64,000 bases of DNA. Origin: Ascoidea rubescens DSM 1968 (taxonomy: Eukaryota > Ascomycota > Saccharomycetes > Ascoideales > Ascoideaceae). The notes beneath the pieces were generated by a model that was not told the origin of the DNA, did not search any database, and saw only the letters and a list, made by a program, of their open reading frames with translations. The stretch covers positions 995,657 to 1,059,656 of the forward strand of contig NW_017962915.1 in NCBI RefSeq assembly GCF_001661345.1. Reading direction: 5' to 3'. Positions within the stretch are counted from its first letter, which is position 1, and the number at the start of each line of letters is the position of its first letter. The position numbers and the translations under genes were made by a program. Positions 31,619 to 40,272 of this stretch are shown here, piece by piece.

Positions 31619-32356
31619 TTATAGATCGTAATTTTTAAAAGTTTTAAATAACAAAGAATTTAACTGCTCTTCGGGCACTGTTTGTGCCTTTTGTATATAA
31701 ATCGAAGCAGCTAAAGTTGTTATTAGATCATCGGTTTTGATCCAGATTTTGCCATTGATTCCAATTGCAATATCAAATCGACATCTATTACTTAGATTCG
31801 TTAATATCGAGTTATCTGAGTTGAAAAATAGATGTCTTGCATAATTCAAACTGGTATCAAATACATAACCATTGTCTAATAAACCAAAACCGTCAGATTT
31901 ATTAGTCACTTCATTAAGACACTCAAGTTCAACATCAATGTGAACATTTGCCTTAGAGACTCTAGCATAGACTAAATCACCCACTTTGAAATTCAACCTA
32001 TTTTTTCTGGAGGCATTTTCAATAGAATAAAAAGATAATAAACAGTATGGTTTGAAGTTAGACAAGGAAACTTTATAGGATTCTCCGATTGTACCAAGCA
32101 CAACACCAATAACCAAATCGTTCAAGTTGGGGGTATAATTTTTTGAAGGTGAATCAACAAAGATTATCTTTTTTTTTTTTGATTTTTGCTGCACTCTTAA
32201 ATATCCTGGGTTTACTGGTATCAAGGTATTAGAAGAGGTATCAGTACTTATTCCGGGGCCTAGCACTAACTCAGAATCATTGTCCTGAATATGATCTGGT
32301 AGCAGATCTCCAGGAATCACTATCTGAGCGTTTAAATCGAAAAGAGTATCAGACAT
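31619..32356 (-). CDS. RRP40: exosome cap subunit Rrp40
   Basis: 245 residues (240 in S. cerevisiae). It begins with an IVIPGDLLPD segment typical of the Rrp4/Rrp40/Csl4 N-terminal domain. An S1-like domain follows (about 75-150, DLVIGVVLGTIGESYKVSLSN and VGDLVYARVSKAN). A C-terminal KH-type domain has the Rrp40 signature IAIGINGKIWIKTDD. It is a non-catalytic RNA-binding cap subunit of the nuclear and cytoplasmic RNA exosome. A basic KKKK stretch before the S1 domain is encoded by an A-tract on the coding strand. The start is the only ATG giving the family N terminus. Confidence 0.9.
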   Translation of the reverse strand: MSDTLFDLNAQIVIPGDLLPDHIQDNDSELVLGPGISTDTSSNTLIPVNPGYLRVQQKSKKKKIIFVDSPSKNYTPNLNDLVIGVVLGTIGESYKVSLSNFKPYCLLSFYSIENASRKNRLNFKVGDLVYARVSKANVHIDVELECLNEVTNKSDGFGLLDNGYVFDTSLNYARHLFFNSDNSILTNLSNRCRFDIAIGINGKIWIKTDDLITTLAASIYIQKAQTVPEEQLNSLLFKTFKNYDL

Positions 32357-32637
32357 GAATATGTTTGTTTTGTGATTGTGGGTGAGGTCCGAAAGTCCTT
32401 TTGAATCACTTCTTAATTTATTTTATCTGCTTTTTACTGAAATTCTTTTTTACATATTTGCTGGATGCAGGGTGTTGTTATGAATTGGGATAAGACAAAT
32501 ATGGTAATGCTATATTAGGAAATGAGCGCAAATGATTATTTGGGAACTCTGTCCATAATAGGCAAGATCCACGGGAGTTCTTTATGTTTGAAGCATTTTC
32601 TTGGAGACTTTTTGTGTAGTGGACCAAAGAAACATTT

Positions 32638-33078
32638 TTATTGTGGTTGATATTCTTTTCTGTTGAAGTTTTTTAATGGCACTTTAGAGTATACGGCTTT
32701 TTTGTGTTTCAAAATTTTTTTCTTCGAACTGGGTGGACTTGTGAAACTCCCAATTTTAATAAGCTGACATTTTGCTATACTTTGGTTTGACAAACTGCAT
32801 ATTAAATCTTCAACTGTGTTAGTATAATTAGTCTTTGACTTTGATAATATTTGATTAGACAACAATCTTTTAAAGAGGGGTATATGACAAATTAAACTAA
32901 CACTGGTTTTAGAAGTTTTATTATCAGAATAATTAAACTCAGATGGGTTGAGAAATGATCGTAAGTGATTGATATCATAATACCTAAAGCAATTATCTTT
33001 CTGCTTGATTGACTTTGACAAAGAGAGTTTTTTTAATACACCTTCACGTTTAAGTGTATATTTAACATAAAAAAACAC
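32638..33078 (-). CDS. unidentified 146-aa ORF
   Basis: A 146-residue basic ORF in the gap left of the AT-rich stretch, with mixed, non-repetitive composition and a Lys-rich C terminus (SSKKKILKHKKAVYSK). It is 281 bp from the RRP40 start on the same strand. I recognise no family, no signal peptide and no transmembrane segment. The non-simple composition and length are modest evidence for coding. It could be the 3' exon of a spliced gene, or a chance ORF in AT-rich DNA. Confidence 0.4.
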   Translation of the reverse strand: MFFYVKYTLKREGVLKKLSLSKSIKQKDNCFRYYDINHLRSFLNPSEFNYSDNKTSKTSVSLICHIPLFKRLLSNQILSKSKTNYTNTVEDLICSLSNQSIAKCQLIKIGSFTSPPSSKKKILKHKKAVYSKVPLKNFNRKEYQPQ

Positions 33079-34553
33079 TTATAATCTGCATTTTTTTTCA
33101 ACTCGATAAACCAAAACTGTCTAAACTGGGTGTGATAAAATGTTGCTAAAAATACAAAATGAAAAACCATTAAGCTCTCCTTTCAATAGTATTGTTAAAT
33201 ATCGATTACGATATTAACAATTTCTTATTATTGTAATTTGAAATAAGATGTCTTCTAACTCAATAGAATTAATGATACATATTAAAACCTATTGACTGGA
33301 AATAGTAGAGAAATAAGCATTGTTATCCGCACTTATATGCAGGGTCTCTTGTTTTCAAATGCTAATTTATTGGTATTATTGGCACACAAAGTTCAATCTC
33401 CTCAGAGTTCAAGATATTTTGTTATACAATGTGGTGACAATATAGAGACCTAGTTTTCAGCAAATGTATACCATTATTAAGACCTACCAACTAAAGATAT
33501 GCCCTATCTCTAAGTTTATGATCAGTTAAGATAATATAATTAAATATTAACAAAAAATGAATAATCATTAAATAGTATCGTATATGACATTGATAATGGT
33601 TCAATTTATTTTCAAATATAAAAGAATACAGCATTGGTGCAAAAGCTTGTCAAATGTCTCAATAGTGTCTTACTTTTGCTGAAAATTAGGTCTTTATATT
33701 GTCACTGCATTGTAGAGTCAAATTGTTTTTAATGTTTAGCTTCTAAACTTCCATTTTGTCAAATAAAATTAAAAAAAAATCAAGGAATTTTCTAGTTATT
33801 AAACAATAGCTGTTGCTTGAGTGAATAGTTGCTTTCAAGATATTTAATAAAAATACAATTAATACAAAATTCTAATGGATAGTAGACGGTTCATCAATTA
33901 TGATAAATTAAAATAAACCAAAAAATTCACTGATTTTTCAATCAATTGTTATTGTTACTTAAAATGACAATTTTAAATTTTCATTATTTTTACTCATCTG
34001 AATTATCACCAATAAAAATTAATCTCTGGGTGGCACGAATTTATGAATAAATCACATTTTTAATTACATATATTTGATTATTATAACTTTATTAATTGTT
34101 ATTTGTAATTTTCATTATTTCATCAGGATTTTGCTTTGATTTTTCTATTTTTTCTAAAAGATTCATAAATAATAGATATACAAAGTCTTTATTACAAAAT
34201 AATGAAAACCGCTACAAATTTAATAATTTCTCAATTAAAAATTATTTTTGAATTTTGAACCAGAATTTTGGATATTTCAGTATGATCATAACACAAACAA
34301 TTAATAAATACCTAACAAAAATATATATAATCAAACAAATGAAATAATAGAAAAAAAATGGTAATAATGGCTTATTATGTTTGTATATTTATAAAATTTT
34401 CTACGTTGAAATCTATAACTATCTCTTAAAAGAAATAAAAATTGTAGAGTAAAGAAAAAAAAGAACAAAGGTCATTAATTAACAAGTTACTTGATGCGAA
34501 AACCAAGTTTAACAAAGAAAAAAAGTAATAATCCTAATTACTTTTGAAAATTA
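33079..34553. other. AT-rich gene-free stretch between unidentified ORF and ORC5
   Basis: 1.475 kb with no ORF of note, no GC island and no promoter expected on the ORC5 side (the ORC5 stop faces it). It contains the inverted repeat at 33426-33713. The right part (33720-34553) is extremely AT-rich, with runs such as AAAATTAAAAAAAAAT. This is the least gene-like interval in the window. Confidence 0.6.
33426..33713. repeat. imperfect inverted repeat, 58-bp arms around 172-bp core
   Basis: The left arm 33426-33483 and the reverse complement of the right arm 33656-33713 align without gaps over 58 bp with 48 identities. The best-conserved blocks are GTGACAATATA, AGACCTA and TTTTCAGCAAA. The core is 33484-33655. 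No target-site duplication is visible at the outer ends and there is no coding sequence inside. The arms do not recur elsewhere in the window as far as I could see. Confidence 0.88.
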
Positions 34554-36215
34554 CTAAAAATCGACTAAAAAGTCTTCAATTTTAAACCCAATATCATTAG
34601 ATATTTCCTTGGCCAATTCATGATCAATATTGCTTCTGAATTTCAATTTTGAAGTATCCAAATCATTGATATTACCGTTAAGCACCACAATTAAATTTAA
34701 TGATATTAAATTAAGAAAATTGGAATAAAAGTCTATATTTGCTACTTGATTGATTTCCTGGGTAGTGATGTATCCAATTGATTGGGTTTTAAAATCAAAA
34801 TTTCCAAAGTATATTGAATTAAGAATGGAGAGCATTCTTTCTAGCGGAAAATTGCTTGGATTTAATAGTTTCAATAATTGATCTTTATCACTCACATCAT
34901 TTTTTTTTCTTCTTTTATAAATTTTTCTTTTGGTTAAATCTTTAAATTTTGAGAAGATTAATAAATCATATTTTTCTGGATTAAATGAAGCAATATATGA
35001 CGCACACAATATAAACTTGCCGAATGTTGATAGTTCAAGAAAGTTTTTGTCTTTATCATGATTTACAGTATTATTAGTATCATTATTATAAGTGTCAATA
35101 TCAATATCAATATTTTTGTTTTCATTTTCATTTCCATTTTGAATTTTGTGTTCTAAGTTTTGCTTATTCATCTTGTTATAAGAAGAAACTAATGGTGGTG
35201 CAATCATATAATTATCATTGAATATGCTTCTTTTTTGAATAAAATTTTGAATAAAGTTCTTTTTATTGAATTTTTCCTCAATTTTATATCCTTTGATAAA
35301 AACTGGCCATATTTTCTTAATAATTGAAATTATTAATGATATTCTTGATCCAGTAAATGAATGGAAACTTTCCAATATAATCTTGATAAAATTTTCCCAG
35401 AATAGTTTATCAACCACCACATTTTGATTGTTGTCATTTTTGTTCTGAACAAAATCACTGACCAATTTATCACCGGTCTTTGAATTTGTTAATATCTGAA
35501 AAATTTCAACTTTATTATAATTCTTGAAATATATTGAAACATTTGAATTTACAATAATATCGTTTAATAAATTATTATTGATTTTTAAGTTAAAAGAGGT
35601 TATAAGGAAAATAAACTGGAATCTTGAAGATATTATTTTGGAAATATCAAAAATTTTAGTTAAGATTAATAGTAAATTTTTTGATGAGTCATTACTATCA
35701 TTACTGCTCATCAATTTAATAAATTCTGTTATATTTTCAAAGATAATTATATGAGGCTTGTTAATATTTTTTGCATTTTTAATTCTTTTGTTGGAATTTT
35801 TGTAAATTTCACAAATTTTTTCTAATATTATAATAAACTGGTTTGCTGAATCACAATTTAGATTACTGAAATCAAAATCAAAATCTGAAATTTTTTGTTC
35901 ATTCAAGTTGTTTTCAACTATCGTATTAATAATTTTCTTTATCGTTTTATTGAAGAAATTTTTTAAAGAGATGTGGTTGAGACAATTTATCCAAGTATAT
36001 ATCAAATTTTCAGTATTTCTTCCAAGGTTATTATTGTAATATTTGAGAAAACTGGAGAGGAGTGTTGTTTTCCCAGATTCCTTTCCAATTAGCAACAAAT
36101 TCAGAGGAAACAAGTCAATATTTTCGGAAGCTATAAAGGTGTTGAGTAGTAGCAATTGGTTGGCACGACAAGGCGTTTGTTTATCGAGCTCCTGGAGCTG
36201 CAAACTGCCCAACAT
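34554..36215 (-). CDS. ORC5: origin recognition complex subunit 5
   Basis: The chosen ATG at 36215 (MLGSLQLQELDKQTPCRANQ) gives 553 residues. A longer frame to 36323 adds a hydrophobic 36-residue leader not expected of Orc5. The AAA+ domain has Walker A LLIGKESGKTTLL and a Walker B-like HIIIFENI strand. The C-terminal ORC5 domain shows FILCASYIASFNPEKYDLLIF, a basic KRKIYKRRKK stretch, FPLERMLSIL and the winged-helix end. Several Asn/Lys-rich insertions are present. Orc5 is an ATP-binding subunit of the complex that marks replication origins. The S. cerevisiae protein is 479 aa, so this one is longer through its insertions. Confidence 0.87.
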   Translation of the reverse strand: MLGSLQLQELDKQTPCRANQLLLLNTFIASENIDLFPLNLLLIGKESGKTTLLSSFLKYYNNNLGRNTENLIYTWINCLNHISLKNFFNKTIKKIINTIVENNLNEQKISDFDFDFSNLNCDSANQFIIILEKICEIYKNSNKRIKNAKNINKPHIIIFENITEFIKLMSSNDSNDSSKNLLLILTKIFDISKIISSRFQFIFLITSFNLKINNNLLNDIIVNSNVSIYFKNYNKVEIFQILTNSKTGDKLVSDFVQNKNDNNQNVVVDKLFWENFIKIILESFHSFTGSRISLIISIIKKIWPVFIKGYKIEEKFNKKNFIQNFIQKRSIFNDNYMIAPPLVSSYNKMNKQNLEHKIQNGNENENKNIDIDIDTYNNDTNNTVNHDKDKNFLELSTFGKFILCASYIASFNPEKYDLLIFSKFKDLTKRKIYKRRKKNDVSDKDQLLKLLNPSNFPLERMLSILNSIYFGNFDFKTQSIGYITTQEINQVANIDFYSNFLNLISLNLIVVLNGNINDLDTSKLKFRSNIDHELAKEISNDIGFKIEDFLVDF

Positions 36216-36569
36216 ATTGTGTTTGTATAAAAGTGCAATGTGATTAACTGGATACAAATATAATGGAAAAAAAATGTCACCTTTTATTTGAGATACGGTG
36301 AAAAAAAGAATTAAAGTTTCCATTTCGTGATTGGATTTTTATTTCGCTTTTGGGTATTATCAATTAAAGATTATTTCAAATTAACAAATACAAAATACAA
36401 TATACAAAAAAAAAAGGAAATCATAGAGTTAAAGGCCTAAGAATTGGAAGACTTCAAGTATATAAGATGATTAAACTTTTATTAAAGATTCATTTATTTT
36501 TTGTTAGATTTTAAATGATTTTTGATAAATTTAATTTAATTTAATTTAATTTCAAAAATATATTTAAAT
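36216..36569. promoter_or_regulatory. ORC5 promoter and ASC1 3' flank
   Basis: 354 bp between tandem minus-strand genes. It is AT-rich, with a TTTAATTTAATTTAATT repeat (36530-36552) just beyond the ASC1 stop. No island or TATA of note. Confidence 0.35.
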
Positions 36570-38503
36570 TTAACTGCTGGTCATAACTTGCCAAACACGA
36601 ATAATATTATCAGTATAACCAGTGAATAAGTTTTGACCATCAGAAGACCAAGCTAAGGAGATACATTCTGCGTCTTTAGTTTTACCAGTAGAGGTGAATT
36701 CTGGTTTCAATTCACCCATTAATCTACGTTCTTCCAAGTTATAGATTTTAATTGAAGAAGATGTAGCAGCACATAACCAATATCTGTTTGGAGAAAAAGC
36801 TAAGGCATAGATTTCGTCACCGGAGTTTAAGGTATATAAGGTCTTTGGAACAGTCATATCCCATAAGATAATAGAACCATCTTTACCACCAGAAGCACAT
36901 AAAGATCCATCTGGAGAGATGGTGATACAGGAGACGTAACCGGTGTGGCCAATGAAATCAGCTTTGGCAGAGTAGTCAGATAAATCCCAGGACTAGAGAA
37001 ATAGAAGATAAAAAAAAAAATGTTAGTAAAATTGATTCCAAAAAGTTAAAACCTGTGATTGAAAAACAAACAAATAAATGTCTATTTCGGAAAATACAGA
37101 TTGTTGATAATTTAATTGATAACTTGATTATATTTTTCTTTTCATTTTTTTTAATTTATTTTGTAATATGAAAAATAGCATCAGAGATCTTGGTGTATTA
37201 TAGTTTCATTCAAAGTGTAAACCTTGTCTAAAGTAGCAAATATGTTTATACATCATTTGAACAAATTATCAATCAAAAAAACAACCCATAATGAAGTAAT
37301 GAAATAAAAATTGAAAAATTAAACTTACTTTGACTAATTTATCCCAACCAGCAGAAACAATGGTGGAGGAAGATTCTTCTGGAGAGAATCTAACAGCAGA
37401 AACCCAGTCAGAGTGGCCTTGTAAAGTTTCTTTACATAAACCAATGGCATTCCAGATTTTAACGGTTTTATCTCTTGAGGCAGAAACGATTTGTCTTGAG
37501 TTTTTAGCAATGGAAACACTTAAAACATCACCAGTGTGACCTACAAATCTTCTGGTGCATTGACCGGTTTCAATATCCCATAAACGTAAAGTTCTATCCC
37601 ATGAAGCAGATAAGGCGAATAAACCATCTGGAGAGATACAACAATCTTGAACAATGTGAGAATGACCTTTAAATGATCTTCTTGGGACACCGTAGGCTTG
37701 TTCATCTCTGGTTAATTTCCAGACAATCAAAGTCTTATCACGAGAAGCAGATAATAAGATATCTGGTTGAACTTGGGTAGTAGCTAAGGAAGTGACCCAT
37801 CCATTGTGACCTAATTAGAAAAAAAAAAGTAAAAGAATTAGTTAGTATATCAATCTTAAAACCATCTCAATTGGTAACTAGTTTTTTATGATTGAAATTT
37901 AAAATTATTTCCTTATTGATTTTTATTTTTATTATTTTAATATTGAACATTTAAAATTTCTTAAATAAAGTCATTTTAATTAGTAATTCTCTCTGGACAT
38001 TGATTAATTATTTTAAAAGATAAATACTGCCAAAGATCTGCAAATGATAATTAATGCAAATAAAAAATCAATTTTTGTAGAAACCTCATAATCATGTTGC
38101 ATTAATTTTTGATTTGTTTATCGATATAATCAAATATTTTCCAAGTTCGTTTTAAAATATTTCAATGTCATTACTCAGTTTATTTTGTCATCTGCCAAAG
38201 ATTTGATCTAATTTGTTAAAACTATTAATGGTTTTTCATCAATTATTTTATGAAAAAGTGATCCCTAATTTGTTTTGAATTTCAAATCACCCATGATATA
38301 TTTCAGCAGTTTAATGTATGGTTTAGTTTTATAAATTTGACAATTTCAATAATTTTTATAATTTCAATAATTTCAATAATTTCAATAACTTCAATGGTGA
38401 TGCCAACTAACTGGTCTGGAATAATTGATTTAAATCTTGCAATTTAACAGTAATACACACCTTCTAAGGTACCTCTTAAAACAAGAACTTCTTTGTCGGC
38501 CAT
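36570..38503 (-). CDS. ASC1: Asc1/RACK1, ribosomal WD40 protein (three exons)
   Basis: Three exons join to 948 nt, giving 315 residues (319 in S. cerevisiae): 38461-38503, 37329-37810 and 36570-36992. Exon 1 reads [14 protein letters not shown] and ends in phase 1 within the Gly codon that exon 2 completes before HNGWVTSLA. Exon 2 joins exon 3 as WDKLVK/SWDLSDY. Both introns have TACTAAC branch sites (37841-37847 and 37022-37028, reverse strand) and end in AG. Seven WD40 repeats follow, with [27 protein letters not shown] and [10 protein letters not shown] typical of RACK1. The protein sits on the 40S head near the mRNA exit channel and acts in translation control and signalling. Intron 2 carries U24, as does the ASC1 intron in S. 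cerevisiae. Confidence 0.97.
36993..37328 (-). other. ASC1 intron 2 (hosts U24 snoRNA)
   Basis: A 336-nt intron with 5' splice site GTAAGT, TACTAAC at 37022-37028 (reverse) and a CTAG 3' end after a pyrimidine tract. Confidence 0.93.
37177..37262 (-). ncRNA. SNR24: U24 box C/D snoRNA in ASC1 intron 2
   Basis: The reverse strand reads TCAAATGATGTATAAACATA at the 5' end, with box C inside it, and ends CACCAAGATCTCTGATG, with box D CTGA. Both guide segments (ATATTTGCTACTT and CACCAAGATCT) match those I recall for yeast U24, which directs 2'-O-methylation at the 25S C1437/C1449/C1450 sites. The position inside an ASC1 intron is the same as in S. cerevisiae. The variable middle differs. Confidence 0.92.
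37811..38460 (-). other. ASC1 intron 1
   Basis: A 650-nt intron interrupting codon 15. The 5' splice site reads GTGTGT rather than the usual GTATGT or GTAAGT. Reading frame and conserved protein sequence leave no other in-phase junction. The branch site TACTAAC (37841-37847, reverse) and the TTAG 3' end are normal. It holds TTTCAATAA repeats (38343-38392) and an 11-bp direct repeat, CTGCCAAAGAT, at 38027-38037 and 38192-38202. Confidence 0.9.
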
Positions 38504-38958
38504 TTTATAATATATTATAGAAATAAATTCTTAAAAGTCTCTTCTGTAACCCTTAGGGATATCTTGGATAGAATATAAATATAAGAAAAAATTTAACAGT
38601 AGACTGGGACAACGTTTTCCGTGCTGGGAGAATTGGCTGGAGGCAGGATTTAGCGCTGGACTTGGCTGGGCTGAAATTTTTCAGCCGCAGGTGACCGCTT
38701 TGACGCTGAAGCCGTTTTGGCGGTGCGATGACTGCTTTTTGGCGCACGCAGGGAAAAATCACGCGCAATCTGGCGTAATCATGTGTGTATAACCAGGGCT
38801 GTAATGTGAGAGAGCCCTGAGTGTATTCAGCATGTATATTCGAGTAAATAAAGGTTTTGTGCTGTGTTAGTGCATGAGAACGTCTTGACATGCATGGAAA
38901 CGATAAAAACAATTATGACGCTTTAACAGCTCTTTAACAGCTTTTAAACACAACAACA
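38504..38958. promoter_or_regulatory. divergent promoter ASC1 / MED11 with GC island
   Basis: 455 bp. GC-rich from about 38600 to 38780, with several TTTGGCG/GGCGC-like motifs, flanked by AT-rich sequence next to each start. No clear TATA was seen on the MED11 side. Confidence 0.45.
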
Positions 38959-39909
38959 ATGTCCAACCAGTCTCGCAACGAGTTTCTTCAGGAAAGGCTA
39001 GACTCTTTGGCAAAGATAGACCAGAATCTTGTGTCTGTTATAGACAACCTATCCTCGCTATTGAATCACATCCACATCGGCAAAAAGAACTTGCTTATCA
39101 ACAACAACAACCCTAACAGCAATCGACAAACAGAAGATGATGTCAACTCAGATATCAAGTGTTTTTTCCAAAACCTAGAAGAAAGCACAACCAAGTTGAG
39201 GAGAGAAATCAAATTGCACGACAACAGAATTGGTTACAACTTTAAAAAAGATAATATCGTTTCCATATTACCAATCAACCTCACCAAGAATGCGACATGG
39301 GTTGGCGATTGGAATTTCAAGAATCAGATTAATACTGTAGATATGTTGTTTAAAAATGATCCCAACTACGAGCAAATAGATGATAATAACAACGATATCA
39401 AAAAAGAAGATAATAATGATGACAGTAACAGCAATGAAAATAAAATTGAAATTAAAATTGAAAATGAAAATTTAAAAAAAGAAGAGAAAGAAAAGGAAAA
39501 TAGAGATAAAAATAAGAATGAGGATGCAACCATTAATGGAAATCAGATTGGGAAGGAAAAAAGTAATGATATTAAAAAAGAAAATGACATTCAAATTGAA
39601 ATTGGAATAAATGATTCAACACCAATTATCATTAACAATTCAACCCCAATCATAATCAATGATGATTTTCCAATACCTATTAAACTTAAAGACGAGTATC
39701 AAAATTCATCTTTCAATCAAATCACCCCTACATCTCAAATTGATTTAAAACAAGAAATTGAAAATACTGATCAAATCATGAATTTAGAATTTGACAATTA
39801 CCTTGCAACTGATAATATTAGCAATAACAATAATAGTAATACCAATAATGAGAATAAAAATAACAAAAGTAGTTCTTCAAGCGATCTTGATATATCAATT
39901 TTAATCTAG
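38959..39909 (+). CDS. MED11: Mediator head subunit Med11 with long charged tail
   Basis: 316 residues. The first roughly 125 match Med11: FLQERLDSLAKIDQNLVSVIDNLSSLL, then a long helix FFQNLEESTTKLRREIKLHD and the conserved ILPINLTKNATWVGDW end. Med11 pairs with Med22 in the Mediator head and contacts TFIIH and Pol II. S. cerevisiae Med11 is only 115 residues. Here about 190 residues of Asn/Asp/Glu/Lys-rich low-complexity sequence are appended (from about residue 137), with repeated IKKEDN/IEIKIEN and PIIIN elements. The start is the first ATG, directly before the family N terminus. Confidence 0.85.
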   Translation: MSNQSRNEFLQERLDSLAKIDQNLVSVIDNLSSLLNHIHIGKKNLLINNNNPNSNRQTEDDVNSDIKCFFQNLEESTTKLRREIKLHDNRIGYNFKKDNIVSILPINLTKNATWVGDWNFKNQINTVDMLFKNDPNYEQIDDNNNDIKKEDNNDDSNSNENKIEIKIENENLKKEEKEKENRDKNKNEDATINGNQIGKEKSNDIKKENDIQIEIGINDSTPIIINNSTPIIINDDFPIPIKLKDEYQNSSFNQITPTSQIDLKQEIENTDQIMNLEFDNYLATDNISNNNNSNTNNENKNNKSSSSSDLDISILI

Positions 39910-40272
39910 TCACTTATTTTGAAACATTTACCACTTCATTCAACTATTATGCATATTCATTTTCCATATAATTTAAATCAATTTTTTTTTCTTTCTCTTA
40001 TTCTTATCCACTCTTTTCTAACTTTTTACTTACTGTTTTTGTATCTTATTACCACTGACAATCTTATATTTATTTAATTATATAATTTTATCACTATATT
40101 ACAATATCCCTATATTAATAGTGCTATCCACATACCTATACACTGAAAATAGCAAACAAACAAACAAACAAACAAACTAGATAAACAGTTGAAAAAAAAA
40201 ATAGTTAAAAAAAACATATTATTTTTGTATAATACTTTATACCTCTTTCCTTTTCTTTTCCCTTTGAAAATG
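39910..40272. terminator. convergent 3' region MED11 / SLD3
   Basis: 363 bp, AT-rich, with a CAAA repeat (40151-40177) and poly-A/T tracts between convergent stops. The + strand ORF here overlaps the SLD3 end and is not called. Confidence 0.4.

Noticed and set aside
34554-36323. Longer ORC5 start giving 589 residues
   Set aside because: The extra 36 residues are hydrophobic and precede the family-like N terminus. The ATG at 36215 is preferred.
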